Below are positions 33,485 through 45,546 of a stretch of DNA of 64,000 nt, piece by piece. The stretch lies in contig CASHSZ010000001.1 in NCBI GenBank assembly GCA_949358305.1, positions 278,501-342,500 of the forward strand. The letters are read 5' to 3'. Within the stretch, counting starts at the first letter, position 1. The number at the start of each line of letters is the position of its first letter. The stretch comes from Strigamia acuminata. Its lineage: Eukaryota > Arthropoda > Chilopoda > Geophilomorpha > Linotaeniidae. Position numbers and translations under genes: made by a program. The notes below the pieces were generated by a model. The model was not told the DNA's origin, searched no databases, and saw nothing but the letters and a program-made list of their open reading frames with translations.

Positions 33485-33725
33485 TTGTCAACTTGTCAAC
33501 CAATGGTTACATAATGTAGACACAAATGCAAAATAACAGCGTTTAGTTTTAACTGAATCTCTAAGAAATAATAAATTAGCAACTGAAACAGCGCTAAGAG
33601 CTAACAGAATTAATTCCTGCCAGAACGTCACTCTAAGAAAGCCAGAAAATAATTCTATACTCCATTCTTTCCTTCCTGTCAACTTGTCAACAGTGGTTGC
33701 ATAAGCAAAACGATATGAATAGATG
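33485..33725 (+). promoter_or_regulatory. duplicated promoter block, gene C
   Basis: TTGTCAACTTGTCAACCAAT..GGTTACATAATG (33485-33518) recurs as CTGTCAACTTGTCAACAGTG..GTTGCATAAGCAAAACGATA (33676-33725), each preceded by a GAAAGCCAGAAAATAATT-type block. The second copy sits 90 bp before the ATG and is likely the working one. Confidence 0.45.
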
Positions 33726-33815
33726 TTTATTCAGTTTTGTTTCCTTAAATTTCCTTAAAATTCAGTTTAAAAGGAAGACTCCGCGCTTACACTGCAGCAG
33801 CCACCATTCGACACC

Positions 33816-35215
33816 ATGAAGTGCTTCTCTACAATTCTATTTCTGAGCGCCGTTTTCTTTTCAGTCACATCGGGTAAGGAATTACACTTTCTTATCATTT
33901 TACATTGCATATTCAAAGTTTTAGTATCACATAATTTCATTTGCAGCTGATACAAAATGGGACGCAGTAAAACGTAAATTAGACTATTTCTTTTTTGTGA
34001 ATATCTTTCAAATAAACTTCTATTTTAGTCACATTTGGGCCCCCCATTCCCTCGCCGTTTCACCCTATCGTGAAATATCTCATAAAGTTGGTCCCCGGCA
34101 TCCAATCTTTCGCTTCTGGAGACCCAATGGCAGAAATGCCGCTGACTAAGAGCGCGGCAGAGAAAATGGGCTTTGAAAAACTCGACGAGGAGTGTTCGGG
34201 ATCGGGTGACATCAAAGGCCACAGGTATTCACAAAAGGAAAACCCAACTGTCATTCTTCTATTCGACGCCAACAACCACATCGCAGGAATCCAAACGAGA
34301 GTATATTTACACTTTACAATCACTTAAAGCAGCAGTTTAATTCAAATTGTTTATTTAGTACCCAGAAAAAGAAATGAAGTCGGATAGTGGTGTTAAAAAA
34401 TGGTTCGAACAGCATCCAATGTTTACTCACGAAAAAATCGATAGTGAGCGTTTTTACACTCTAACAGCATATTTCAAAGATCCAGGTATAGTATGCACAA
34501 TTCCGTTTTTACCCCGTCAAATTTAATTAATTAATTATTTATAACAAAGTCCTACATATACATAATATAATCGATTTTATTTGAAGATACTATCTGCGGT
34601 AACAAACGTGCATTAGAACGTGCTGAAAGCGAGGTAGGAATTGACTTGTACTTTAAAAATGGCACTGGCCATGTTAAAATACCGAAGGAAGAGACGAAAA
34701 TCTCAAAAGCATGGACACAGGGAAGATGTTTTCCATTAATGGGTAGATGGAGTTTTCAAAGATTTTAATTTGATTTGTCTAATACTGTTTAATGAATAGG
34801 AATGCATTATTGGTACGAGACAAGTGAGCTTGAGAACTGCGATTATTTCCAGCCGTTCTTTTTACTGTACAAGGAAGGGGTGCTGAATGGTTTTGGTTTC
34901 GCTGTATTTGGTCATTTCGAATCGTCGCGTTACGAATATCCACCAAAGGTGGTAATCCCGGTAAGTTGGGTGCACATCAATTCCATCTACTGGGCTCATT
35001 TTGTAAACATTTTATTATACTTTAATTCACAGTTGTTCATGGACAGGGTTCCAAAATGTATGTATCAAGTTCATCACGATTTTGCGCCCGTGTCAACTAT
35101 GCACGTGTACTTTAATGACCCGGGGTTTTTAGCTGGGTGCGCATGGAAGGAATTGCTTAACCCTTTTAGTTGGTTTAAAATAGTTGAAAATATTATTGCG
35201 GCTCTAACGGCCTAA
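33816..35215 (+). CDS. gene C: secreted six-cysteine protein
   Basis: Seven exons: 33816-33873, 33947-33973, 34029-34300, 34359-34485, 34587-34742, 34800-34960, 35033-35215; 327 aa. A signal peptide occupies exon 1 (MKCFSTILFLSAVFFSVTS), which adds a Cys inside the signal. All six mature cysteines are kept, as are MHYWY, FQPFFLLY, GFGFAVFG and STMHVYF. Relative to A, exon 7 is extended by about 25 residues ending in a Trp/Phe-rich amphipathic tail. An NGT sequon is present in exon 5. It is closest to gene D (same exon 1/2 lengths, same exon 7 extension), so C and D are the most recent duplicates. Function unknown. Confidence 0.85.
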
Positions 35216-36058
35216 TCTCAAAGAAATGAAACGGCATTTTATTTGGAAAATGTTAAAAAGAATAAAAAGGCATTTAGTTGTCACGTAAAAAGGTGCAAAC
35301 TTAATACACGGATAAGTTGGTGAATCCATTAAGTCGCCAAAACCCCAAAACATTACATGGTAATCCTGTGATCCACATTTCTGAAGTGTGGTCTGACCTG
35401 ACCAAGACAAAAGGAATAAACATTTAATTCTTTCCTGATCCTCGCACATGTTACAGAGTGTATAAAGATTTGCCCAGCAAAATTTAGACACTCACACACT
35501 CAACACAACACAAACATCAGCATCTATACTCTTTCCACACTCACTTTGGGCCCTGGAAGCTGGGCTCCCATTGGGCGAGCCATTTCACGTGTGTAGTGAT
35601 ACATCAAAAAAGACCCAAAACACCAGACTCAATACCACTGGAAAAAAATATGGCTTTACAAATTGTAAATCTTCCAAAAGTTAATGTGGAAATGTGAGGT
35701 TTACAGTTTTTGTAATGTTGTTGTAAAATCGAAGAAAAATTAGACATTTAACATTGAATTTAATCACTTTGTAAATTTCATGTGTAAATTAGACATTTAC
35801 ATTAAATTTAAGTTGCTTGTAAATGATTTGGAAAGTTAATGTATGAGTTTATCACCAGCTGGCATTATAAGCTTATTTCAAAAATAAAAAACTAAAAAAT
35901 TTACATTTTTTAAATATGGGGTTGGTTCTATCAATTTTACTTCAAAACTTAATTAGAATATCATTGTTGGAGTTAAATGAAACAAAAAGGTGTTACAAAT
36001 TCGGTAATTTAACATTTTAATTTGGTTTTAGAATTTGTAACAATCAGGACATTGATGT

Positions 36059-36251
36059 TGTGAGAAGCCAATAAGCGGATCTTGGCGTCTTTGATATAAA
36101 CGAATCAAGGTTCTTTATTCTGCTTTGCGTATTACATCCTCTAATGCAGACGACATTAGCGATTGCATTCATCTGCTTAGCAACTACGAACAACAATAGT
36201 AATCTCCATCTAGTGGTGTGGTTTTAACTGTGTTACTACAACAACCTCACA
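36059..36251 (-). repeat. copia 3' LTR
   Basis: 193 bp; on the minus strand TGTGAGGTTG...TTCTCACA. A purine tract AAAGGGAGAATT (plus 36252-36264) abuts it and serves as the polypurine tract. Confidence 0.9.
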
Positions 36252-36333
36252 AATTCTCCCTTTAACCTGTTAAAAACACACTAACAAATAACTTTGCAAA
36301 AACGACTTAAAACAAACAACTTAAAAATAATCT

Positions 36334-39300
36334 TCATTTCTTTCGCTCCATCTCCAACATCTCGGCCAACGCTTTCAATCTTTTCCCAAACAGCGGTTTC
36401 GTTAAGGGGTCGGCCAACATTTCTTCGGTGGGCAAAAAGTTAATCCGGATGTTCTTCAGTAATACCTCGTCGCGAACAAACATGAATTTTCTCAGGATGT
36501 GTTTTGTGCGATCATGTTGGTTGTTCTCTTCCGAAATCATGATGGTTGATTTGTTATCGCAATAAGTGTCCAATCCGACTTGAATCTTCTTCATTTTCAG
36601 TTCTGCCACGCATCCTCTCAACCACTTTAGCTCTCGAACTCCTTCGCTCAACGCCACTAGTTCTGCTTCGCACGTAGAAAGCGTCACTGGTCGCTGCTTT
36701 CTCGTCTTCCAACTGATGAGAGAATTCCCATAAAATACCATGTACCCACTGAATGACTGCACGCCCTTTCCCGCACTCCAGCTCGCGTCGCTATACATCT
36801 CTAGAGGTCCACGAGTCCTGTCGTAAAATATGCCATAATGCATCGTTTCCTTGATATACTGCAGAACTCTCTTGAGTGCAGTCAAATGCATCTCAGTTGG
36901 CTTGCTACTATAAGTCGACAATTTGCTAATAGCGTAAGCAAGGTCCGGTTGTGTCCCCAACATTAGATACATCGCGCTTCCCAACATCTCTTGGTATTGT
37001 CTCTTGTCCACTAGCGCTGATTTTCTTGTCTCGTCTAGGTCCTGGTCTGTGGCTAGTGGTGATTTCTTCGGCTTACAATTCTCCATTCCGTATCGTTTCA
37101 ATACCTTCTTGGCGTATTCCTCTTGACTTAGTCTGACTCCAACTTTGGTAACGCTTATCCTCATGCCTAAGACATGGCTGGGTTCACCCAGGTCCACCAG
37201 CTTAAAATGACCCTTTAGTTTGTCCATCTGCTCTTCTATAAATTCGTCCGATGTCCCGGCTGCCACTATATCATCCACGAAAACTCCTAGTACGAAGAAA
37301 TCGTCCCCGTCAAACTTTACATAAATGCATGAGTCCGCCTTTAATTGTGTTAGTCCACTTTCCTTCAAGGCTTTGTCCAACGTCTCGTTCCAGCATCTGC
37401 CGGATTGCTTTAGGCCGTATATACTTCTTTGTAATACACAGATGTCATCTTTGGCCCCTTCTACTACAAATCCCTCAGGCTGCTGCATGTGAATGGTCTC
37501 TTTTAACAATCCATGTAGGTAAGCCGTCTCGACGTCATACAGTCTTAATTTCAGCTTCCTCTTTGCAGCTATCACCAATAGCATTCGTAGCGACTCTAAC
37601 TTCATTACGGGTGAAAACGTTATATCATAATCCTCACCATACTTCTGTGAATACCCTGTAGCCACCAGTCTAGCCTTATATTTGTGTATGCTTCCGTCTA
37701 AGTTTAATTTAATCTTATACACCCATTTGCACTTTATCGCTTTCTTGGCTTTTGTCCGTTTCCCCAATCTCCATACTTTATGCATGTACATCGATCCCAT
37801 TTCCTTTTCCATTGCCTTTTGCCACAAATCCCTGTCCTCGCAGTCCATTGCTTCTTGGTAAGTCTTTGGTGTAAAGAGCTTCCTCCTCGCCGCTCTTACA
37901 ATCATTGCTGCGTCGAGTCCGCGTAACCGCCTTGATCGCCTCGCGCCCCGCCTCATTAATTGCCGTTCCCGTAGCTGGCGTGCCTCCATTCGCTCTATCT
38001 CCCTTCTTAGTCCTTCCTCTTTTGTCGGACGTCCCCGTCTTCTTGGTGCTGGCACCGGCGCTGGTGCTGGTTGTGCGTCTGGTACATCTTGTGCTCGTTC
38101 AGGTGCGTTTTGTTCACCTGCGTCCTCATCTTCTTCATCTGTGCTGTCCTCTTCCTCATTGTCGCTCTCATTTTCCTCATTTGCATTCTCATCTTCAACA
38201 CTCTCCACTTCACTGTGACTGCTTTCGTCATTGGTTCCGTTTGCTGCCTCGTGCTCGCTTTCCTGCGATGGCTCATCTTGATTTCCATCACCGCCTTCGT
38301 CTTCACCAATGTTTGTCGTATCTGAATCCCTTTCTCCCCCGCTAAAAACAGGAAAATCTGCGTAATTGTCATTGATGCGCTCTTGTAACTGTTTCTCCCG
38401 TCATATCTGGATACGTCCCGACCTCTTACTCTCATCGAAAAACACGTCTCTCGCCTCGATAACTCGATTCTCGTCCTCGTCAAAAATTCTATACGCTCTT
38501 CGACAATTGGAATATCCAACCATGATGCCTTGTCTGGAGACTGCGTCCAGTTTTCCTCGCAAAGGCTTCGGAATATGTCGGTAAGCTGTACAGCCAAAAA
38601 CCCTAAAATGGATTCCGCTTGGCTTCTTTTCGTAGCGTAATTCAAAAGGTGTTGTCTCCGGTTTCGATGATATCGGTGACCTATTGACCATATAAACGGC
38701 TGTTGCCATTGCCTCAACCCAAAATTTATCTGGCAAAAACAATCTTTTTAATAGAACTCTTGTTTTCTCCACTATTGTCCTGTTAAACCGTTCGACCACG
38801 CCGTTGCTTTGGGCTGTATATGGAACAGTTTTCTGGTGTTTCAGTCCACATTGTCCCCAAACTCTTTCAGATTCGGCATTGCAAAATTCTATGCCATTAT
38901 CCGTCCTAATATTTAGCAATTTGTGCCCTGTCGATCTCTCTTCTCTTGCTCTGTGCCGCTCAATCTCGCTAAAAGCATCGCTCTTTTCTTGTAATGCGCT
39001 GAAATATACATATTTCGTGTAGTCATCCACAATTACCAAAGCGTAGCGTTCGTTTTGTAATGCTGGATCAAAAGCTCCACATAAATCCACGTGCCATAGC
39101 TGCAAAGGGTGGGTGCTGCGCTGCCCCTTTACACGTTTAAATGGTTTTCTTGGCTGCTTTCCCTCGATACACGCCTTGCATGTTGGTAAAACTCCACGTC
39201 CGTAATCCACGCCCACTATGAGTTGTCCCGCTCGGACTTGGTCCATCTTCTTGGCACTCATATGGCCCATTCTGCCGTGCCATAGTTGTCTTCTCTGCAC

Positions 39301-40704
39301 GCTTCGTGTCTCTTCATCGGGTCTAATTGGAACTTGAGCATTTTCTACTACATTAGCGCTCTCAACGATGCATGTCGTGGCATCTAGAATGAACATGTCG
39401 TCCCTGCGATGCGCTGTGGCCATTATAATATTGTTCTCTGTCATTACCAGTGTCTCTGTTTTGCCAAAAACGACTTTTAACCCTTTTCTAGTCAATTCGA
39501 AAACTGATACTAAATTTTCTCGCAAATTCGGTACATAAACAACATCCGTCAAGTTCACCGTTACGTCTCCCGGTTCTAACTTGCTAATTAAACTCACAGT
39601 CCCATAACCTTCAGATGGTGTCGAAACTTTGTCTTCCGCTAAATGTACTACTCCTTTCGCCATGGTCAGTTCCGTGAAAAAGTTCCTGTGCGAAGTCATA
39701 TGTACTGTCGCCCCCGAGTCGAGTAGCCATTCGGTCGGTTTGAGTCCCCTGTTAACTACTCTTGCGCAAAAAGTGTAAGTTAAACCACTTGTGGCATATC
39801 GTGTGGTATCCTTCGTCACTGCGTAACGCGCCGTTGCGCTCCCTCGTCCTCGTTGACTTCCACTTCCGTTTGTCCCTCCGCGTGTTGACTTTGACCGGCA
39901 ATCTCGTGCGTAATGTCCGGCTTTTCCACAGTTGTAACATTCAAAAGTCTTGGTCGCCTCAGTGTTTGTCGTCGTCTCATTTGTGCGTTTACTCCGGCAA
40001 TCCCGCGCAATGTGTCCTATTTTGCCGCAATGATAGCATTCAGTGCCCTTTGGTCGTCCATTTCCGCGTGCCCTGGCCTTAAAAGCCCCCTCTTGGTGAA
40101 AATTCCGTTCGCCATTGTGTTGTGTTCGCTGTATTAAACTCTCTTCTAATCGTAGTGACCGCCTTAATTCTGCTAGCGTTGCGTCACGCCTCTCGTGAAA
40201 AGCTCGTGTCACTTGTGAGTATTTGGTCGTCAGCCCAAAAGCCAAATAATACACCACCTCGCTCTCTTCAAATATTCTTCCTGCCGCAGCTGACTGTTTG
40301 CTAATGGTTACTACTCTGTTCACGTACTGGTCAACCGTCTCGTCTTTCCTCATTTTAACATTTGTCAACTCGCGTCCAATGTCCAGTTGTCGCTGACGGA
40401 CGTTCCCATCATGGTGTGCCGCTAAGTCTTCCCACATTCGTCTTGCGTCTGTCGTGCCGACCTGCATCCCTGCTTGTTCTGGGGTCAGTGTCGAAACAAT
40501 TATTCCAAAAACCACGCTGTTTTGACGCTTCCATTTGTGCCAGGCGAGTCCAAAACGTTGTGCTGGTTGGTCTCCTTCAATGACCGTACTCCATAAGCCA
40601 CGGGAATCAAGTATGGCCTGCATCATCATTGACCATATGAAATAGTTGCTGTCATCAAGTGAAGGTACTCTGCTCGCACTTGCTCCTTTAAATTCGTCAC
40701 CCAT
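36334..40704 (-). CDS. gag-pol: copia Gag-Pol, interrupted by one in-frame TGA
   Basis: The frame runs from ATG 40704 to 36334 (1457 codons including the stops) with one TGA at 38401-38403. N-terminal gag has two CCHC knuckles ([14 protein letters not shown] and [14 protein letters not shown], about residues 220-275). Protease: [13 protein letters not shown]. Integrase: H..H..C..C finger ([16 protein letters not shown]), then [14 protein letters not shown] and GVVERFNRT. Reverse transcriptase follows the stop: [20 protein letters not shown]. RNase [11 protein letters not shown] and [13 protein letters not shown]. The stop falls in the acidic linker between integrase and RT. Otherwise no frame damage is seen, so a single CGA-to-TGA change could account for it. 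No functional RT is expected from this copy without readthrough. Confidence 0.92.
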
Positions 40705-41183
40705 CTCAAGTTTTCTGTTAACTTGTTAAAACAGATTGAGTTTTTCGTCCAATTAATACCAATTGCGAACGATAACGTACTCATGGTGACCTCTTTGTCT
40801 TGTGTTGTGCTCGTTGTCGTGACTTTTTCAGCCTTTTCTGCTGCAGTTTGCCTGAAGTCACAGTCCTTGTCGCTCAAACACGTTGTAAAAATTCGTTCTC
40901 GTACTCGTACGCACTTTTCCGCTCAAAATTCGTCGCTCACGAACTATTCCTCGGCCGCCATCTTGATTAGGCCCGCAAAAACTCTTCAAATTGTCAAAAA
41001 ACCTTGTTTTTGTCCCCTTTTCACAAGCCACTCTTTCTCGAATTTCCCGCTTTTCGTCACGCTCGTCTTAATCGCCAAAAACCTCTTGCGTCGTCTGCTC
41101 TTGTTCTCGTACTCGCTAACGAACCTCGTTTGCCGCTCGTTTCGTATTATCACCGCTCAAAAACGCCAAACTGACCAACCGTA

Positions 41184-41194
41184 CTCTGCTACCA
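41184..41194 (-). promoter_or_regulatory. copia primer binding site, initiator tRNA-Met-like
   Basis: On the minus strand TGGTAGCAGAG lies two bases inside the 5' LTR. It matches the complement of the initiator tRNA-Met 3' end over 11 bases. Confidence 0.65.
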
Positions 41195-41196
41195 CT

Positions 41197-41389
41197 TGTG
41201 AGAAGCCAATAAGCGGATCTTGGCGTCTTTGATATAAACGAATCAAGCTTCTTTATTCTGCTTTGCTTATTACATCCTCTAATGCAGACGACATTAGCGA
41301 TTGCATTCATCTGTTTAGCAACTACGAACAACAATAGTAATCTCCATCTAGTGGTGTGGTTTTAACTGCGTTACTACAACAACCTCACA
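41197..41389 (-). repeat. copia 5' LTR
   Basis: 193 bp, about 98% identical to its partner; followed by the GATGT duplication. Confidence 0.9.
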
Positions 41390-41750
41390 GATGTGAGCTT
41401 GTATCATTGCCTTCTGTTGATTTTGTTCACGTTTTTGATTGAGGCTATGAATCCTCTGCATATCTTATGTGAGATTTTTATGAAAATTTTATGGGATTTA
41501 TTTTCATGGGATTTATTTTCATGGGAATTATTTTCATGGGATTTATTTTCATGGATAAATGAAAATATTTACATGTAAATATTTTGAAATAAATTATAAT
41601 AAATTTAGAAGTTTAAAATCACATATTTAAAGTTTAAAATTATAAAATTAAAAAAAGAAAGAAAATTAAATTAAATTTATTGTTAAAACCATAGTGTATT
41701 GTACACTATGTTAAAACTGACAAATTTAAAATTAAATTTAAATTAAACTT

Positions 41751-43158
41751 TGTGGTGACCCTGAGCCACTTTTATTCAATTTTAATGTGTTTTATTTAAT
41801 AAAAAGAGTCACCACGAAAGAAGTTGTATTTACATTTTATTCTGTAATATTTGTGTTTGGCACACGCCAAACAATTACATAATTAGGGGAGAAAATCCTC
41901 CCCTAACACGGTTCACCCCAATATTGTGTGGGGTGAGGCGTTAATTAACCGCTTAGTGAGGCTAAATCCTTTGTCTCACTAAATTAAGACGTCTGCGCAG
42001 CATCCGCTGCGCATATTTGAAGCGTGCTTGGCACACGCCACCCTTCCCATAGCCAACGGTTATGGTGCAATAATAACGGCTTTTGGCGCAACAAAATCCT
42101 TTGTTGTGCCAAAATTAGTAATCTGCACATATTTCGTGCGCAGATTTCGAGAGTGCATAAAACCCCAAATTTTGGCGGTTTGGCCCACTCTTGACACAAC
42201 ACACCAACAACAAACAACCCACATGATCATCACTGAAGAACTTCAAACAAAAGGATTCCAAGTGCTGACCGGGTTTACACGTTTTGGTGAGTTAAGAGAC
42301 ATTGCTGTTTCCACTGAATAGAATTCGGTGGAACCAGCCACATTTGCGTACAGAATACGAATCTCGAGTAACGCTCGAGAAAACTCGCTCACCCGCCGCC
42401 GTCGAGTCGCGTTGACTTGTTCCGTGATTCGCCTCCGTCGATCGAGCAACCCGTCGCCGTCAACCATCGTGAGAAGACAGTGAACCACCTGCGAGCTTTA
42501 CTCCGGAGTTCACTGTTCATCGCCATCGTACGAGCAAAGGAAATTTGTTCCCCGCTCGTTGTTGATTATTGTGAGAGCGCCATCGAGTTTACTCTGGTAC
42601 TCTCATCATCGTCGTCAACGGCAAAACTTCTCGTAGAGAACCATCGCCGATATTCGTAAGCCACCTGCGAGCTTTACTCCGGAGCTTACGAATAGAAAGT
42701 CATCGTTTTCAACGAGAAATAATATTTCTCAGGCGAGTCCGACTCGCCATTTTTCCGAGCGCAACAAGCAGCCGTTTGTTGCGCGCCAAACACTCGCGCC
42801 CAACGATCAACCGTCGTTGTTGGCGCCTTTTCCCTTTGTTTCAAGTGAGCGTAACCGTTTCACTTGGTACATTTCTCACTCCTCTTCTCTTTTACTCTCT
42901 CTAGTTTTAACCGCTAAATTCATAACTTCTTAGTAAATTTAATAATTATATTTCTCATAATTATACTTGTAAATTTCCGTTCAAATAAAGTATTTTTGTA
43001 TTTTATTCAATCCAAACTGTCGTTTTCCTTTCATAAAATTACCCCTAGACACCACACAGGCAACCGAGTATAAGGCCTATAAACGGCATCTCAATTGCGA
43101 ACCACTCCAAACAAGGTAAGTATTTATTTTAGAGTGGAAAGCCCGGAGGATCGCAACA
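41751..43158 (+). mobile_element. solo LTR of a gypsy-type family
   Basis: 1408 bp, TGTGGTGACC...GATCGCAACA, flanked by ACTT on both sides (41747-41750, 43159-43162). The tip pairs GTGGTGAC with GTCACCAC. It shares GGCACACGCCAA and GGGGAGAAA blocks with the 959-bp LTR, and a 450-bp 5' portion recurs inverted at about 54700-55162. It contains AATAAA near 42985. Recombination between LTRs removed the interior. Frames at 42028-42659 are LTR shadows. Confidence 0.88.
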
Positions 43159-43605
43159 ACTTGTTAAATCTGACAAACTGTAAAGTTATTGTGCGTGTTC
43201 ATTGTAAAATGTCTTTTTAATTTTGTAAAGTTATTGTTTAAAACAAAAATTTACAATCTTTGTAAATGTGACTTTACAAAGCCGAAAGTTCAAATTTACA
43301 TTAACTTTTCAGCAATTAAAAGACGTTTAAAGCCATATATTTTTCCAGTGTAAAAAATTCAAATAACATGTGCTTTCTAGACAAAACACCAGAAAACTTT
43401 ATTTCAAAGATGAAAAACATGTTTTATTAGATAATAACATTAAATGTACACCATTTCAACCATTATTATTCCGGAATAGACTAAAAATCATAAGAAAATA
43501 CTTTTCCTCGTAGCAGTAGTTCCAATGCAGTTCTGAGTAATTGGACTAGGTCAATGGGAGACCAACTTCCAGGGCCCAAAATGAGTGTGGAAAGAGTATA
43601 GCAGA

Positions 43606-43778
43606 TACGAGAAATCCTCAACAGTCAGGCTAAATTATATCAAACAATGAATATCCGAGTGGCCAACGATAAGATGTCAGCTGAATCCCATAATGTTAAA
43701 CAGTCAGCACGAATCTTCTTGCTTGATTATCTTGACAAGAAGATGAGTGTTGGCCTAATCCTGATAATTACTCTAGCG
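43606..43778. repeat. downstream block of gene C, duplicated after gene D
   Basis: The block from GAAATCCTCAACAGTCAGGC to GATAATTACTCTAGCGCA matches 57606-57788 at roughly nine bases in ten. In this copy a TA-flanked element separates it from gene C. A 60-75 aa frame is open in both copies but has a poor start context and an early stop in one; coding status is doubtful. Confidence 0.7.
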
Positions 43779-44061
43779 CAGGGGTTCCCAAACGTTTTAG
43801 CATCGCGACCCATTTTTAAGCAAAGTGATCTTCCGCACCCCACTTCATCTACGTACCAGTGCATTAAATTTTTCAAAAATAAACTACTAAAAAGAAAAAA
43901 AGAGAGAAAGTAAGTTTGCAAAATATAATTTTAGTGCACTATTCTAGTGGGGGCATCATGTCTACAAGTTAGTTAGATTTGTTACAATTGTGCCGTAGCG
44001 TCCCACCAAAAATCAGCTCGCGCCCCACCAGTGAGGCCCGCCTACAGTTTGGGAAACACTG
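43779..44061. mobile_element. hAT-like MITE
   Basis: CAGGGGTTCCCAAACG at the left and GTTTGGGAAACACTG at the right are the familiar hAT-type ends. AGCGCA is shared just outside both ends (imperfect 8-bp duplication), and the D-side copy retains the uninterrupted CTATCGCAAG. Confidence 0.65.
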
Positions 44062-44394
44062 CAGCGCAAGGTGTGTTTAATACAAGAATTTACTATAGAA
44101 AATCAGAAAATCAATCAAACTATCGCGAGGAATTCAGATATGAGCAAAATGTCATTGGATTTGTTTAGAACATCCGCAAGAGCTGGCGCCATGGACAAGA
44201 GAATGTTTTGCTTGAGGAGCAGATCCGGCGGCTGATGGAGGATATAGGGGCAACACAGATGTGTTGGATTCGAGAAATGCACAGACGGGCAACAACACGT
44301 CGCCAGAGGACGTTCGGATGTAACATGCGCATTTTGATACGTCCGATAAACGTTTTGTGGTTACAGCCAATAGGAGCTGACCATTGATGTAATA

Positions 44395-44660
44395 TGATAC
44401 GTCATTTCCGGTATCAGCCTTTAATAGAAGGCTAAAAGTCTAGTAAAACCAGTTTATTAATTAAACCGGAGGTCGGAAAAATACGAAAATACCTTAGGAA
44501 CCTAATACCGGTATACTGAGTTCATTTCCGTTGCCCGTTTGGCTCTAGCTGTTTTCGTTTTTGAGTAATTGATGCGGACGGACGGACGGACAGACGGACA
44601 GACAGACAGACAGACTGACAGAACCTTTTAATTAGACTTTCTAAAGATAGAGTTTAGAAG
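44395..44660. repeat. inverted copy of the 32-kb dispersed repeat
   Basis: Contains (GACG/GACA)n at 44577-44618 and the inverted landmarks named for 32106-32330. Confidence 0.7.
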
Positions 44661-45070
44661 TCTAAAAAGTGATGACAGCTTCCCAGCATGACAATGCCAT
44701 AAAATGGCTCATAACTAGGTATAACTAGTCAATAGCAATATCACTGACTACATAGAAATCTGAAAATTATTACGTTCACCTAGAAATTCAATAAAAAATT
44801 CAATAATTTTATGTTCTGGCCAAATAAAAATAGGGAAAAAGTGGAAAAAATAACAATAGAATAAAACATTTCATTGTTCAAATTTGAGGAGGAAAATTAT
44901 AACACGGTTCGATAACAATTTGTCAATAAACAGAATAAAAAAACTACACATTATCCTTCTTTGAAAAGTAAAATAAGACATTTAAAATCATTTCATATCT
45001 TTGCAATCCCAGCAAAGCGAGTTTCCTAGATATGAACATTCAGGTTAAGAAGCTTTCAAATATTGAGGCT
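44661..45070. other. AT-rich spacer, nothing recognised
   Basis: No ORF of note or repeat. It ends with the GGCT target duplication of the next element (45067-45070). Confidence 0.6.
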
Positions 45071-45507
45071 TGTCGTGATTCGACTTTGTGGTTAAAGATA
45101 ATAAATAATAGTACTCGGGAAATACAATATAAGATATAATACTGCTTTATTAAACACGCTTACTAATACAGTAAAGGTTAAGGTGATTCCAATGATGGTC
45201 CTCGGATTCTTCTGCGAATACGAGTCGCCGCTAAACAATGGTAGATCCTATTGTTTAGTCCTACGCGTGGTCTGTGTTGTTGTCTAGGGTTATTTCCACG
45301 TGTTATAACGAACACGCGAGAATTCGCTTTCTCGTGCGAATTAAACGAATATCGCTTGGATATTTATTCTAGCGTAGATTGGCTACGCTAAATAAATGTG
45401 GCTGTTGTACAGTTGAAATGGTCAGCGGGCACCGGTCCTCGATCAATCCGTGAAACGGCCTGAAAGGTGAGGTAAATGGTGCTCTTGCTGAAATGTGGTA
45501 ACTGTAG
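45071..45507 (-). repeat. 3' LTR, truncated
   Basis: 437 bp matching 52567-53003 position by position in all stretches compared; the U3 tip is missing. Confidence 0.9.
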
Positions 45508-45546
45508 TTGTTTTTATCGATTGTTTGAGACAATGGCTGGAGTCGC

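Larger units (their letters stand above)
36059..41389 (-). mobile_element. Ty1/copia retrotransposon
   Basis: 193-bp LTRs at 36059-36251 and 41197-41389 differ at about four sites. GATGT target duplications lie at 36054-36058 and 41390-41394. One gag-pol frame runs on the minus strand with integrase before RT, the copia order. Confidence 0.95.
35636..43350. mobile_element. CACTA-like element split by two LTR insertions
   Basis: Ends CACTGGAAAAAAATATGGCT and, inverted, CACTGGAAAAATATATGGCT. Flanks TAC and TAA match in two of three bases. After removing the copia element and the solo LTR, about 1 kb remains, AT-rich and non-coding (TTTACATT-type repeats). Confidence 0.65.
35527..43598. mobile_element. 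TA-flanked inverted-repeat element carrying a nested stack
   Basis: Left TACTCTTTCCACACTCACTT and right, inverted, TACTCTTTCCACACTCATTT continue into matching GGGCCCTGGAAG arms. TA flanks both ends. The homologous stretch downstream of gene D (GCATATAGCGGATCC, about 57600) looks like the empty site. About 350 bp belong to this element; the rest is later insertions. Tc1/mariner-like target use. Confidence 0.7.

Noticed and set aside
37905-38345. 146-aa plus-strand Leu/Val-rich ORF
   Set aside because: Antisense shadow of the acidic linker in the copia polyprotein.
38007-38717. 236-aa minus ORF overlapping the copia frame, hinting at a frameshift
   Set aside because: The flanking copia frames are in the same phase (distance divisible by three), so only an in-frame stop separates them.
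43647-43913. 88-aa ORF beginning MNIRVANDKMSAE, with a partner at 57653-57853
   Set aside because: Both belong to a duplicated non-coding-looking block; the shared part is about 50 codons and then runs into a MITE or stops. Kept as a repeat, not as a gene.
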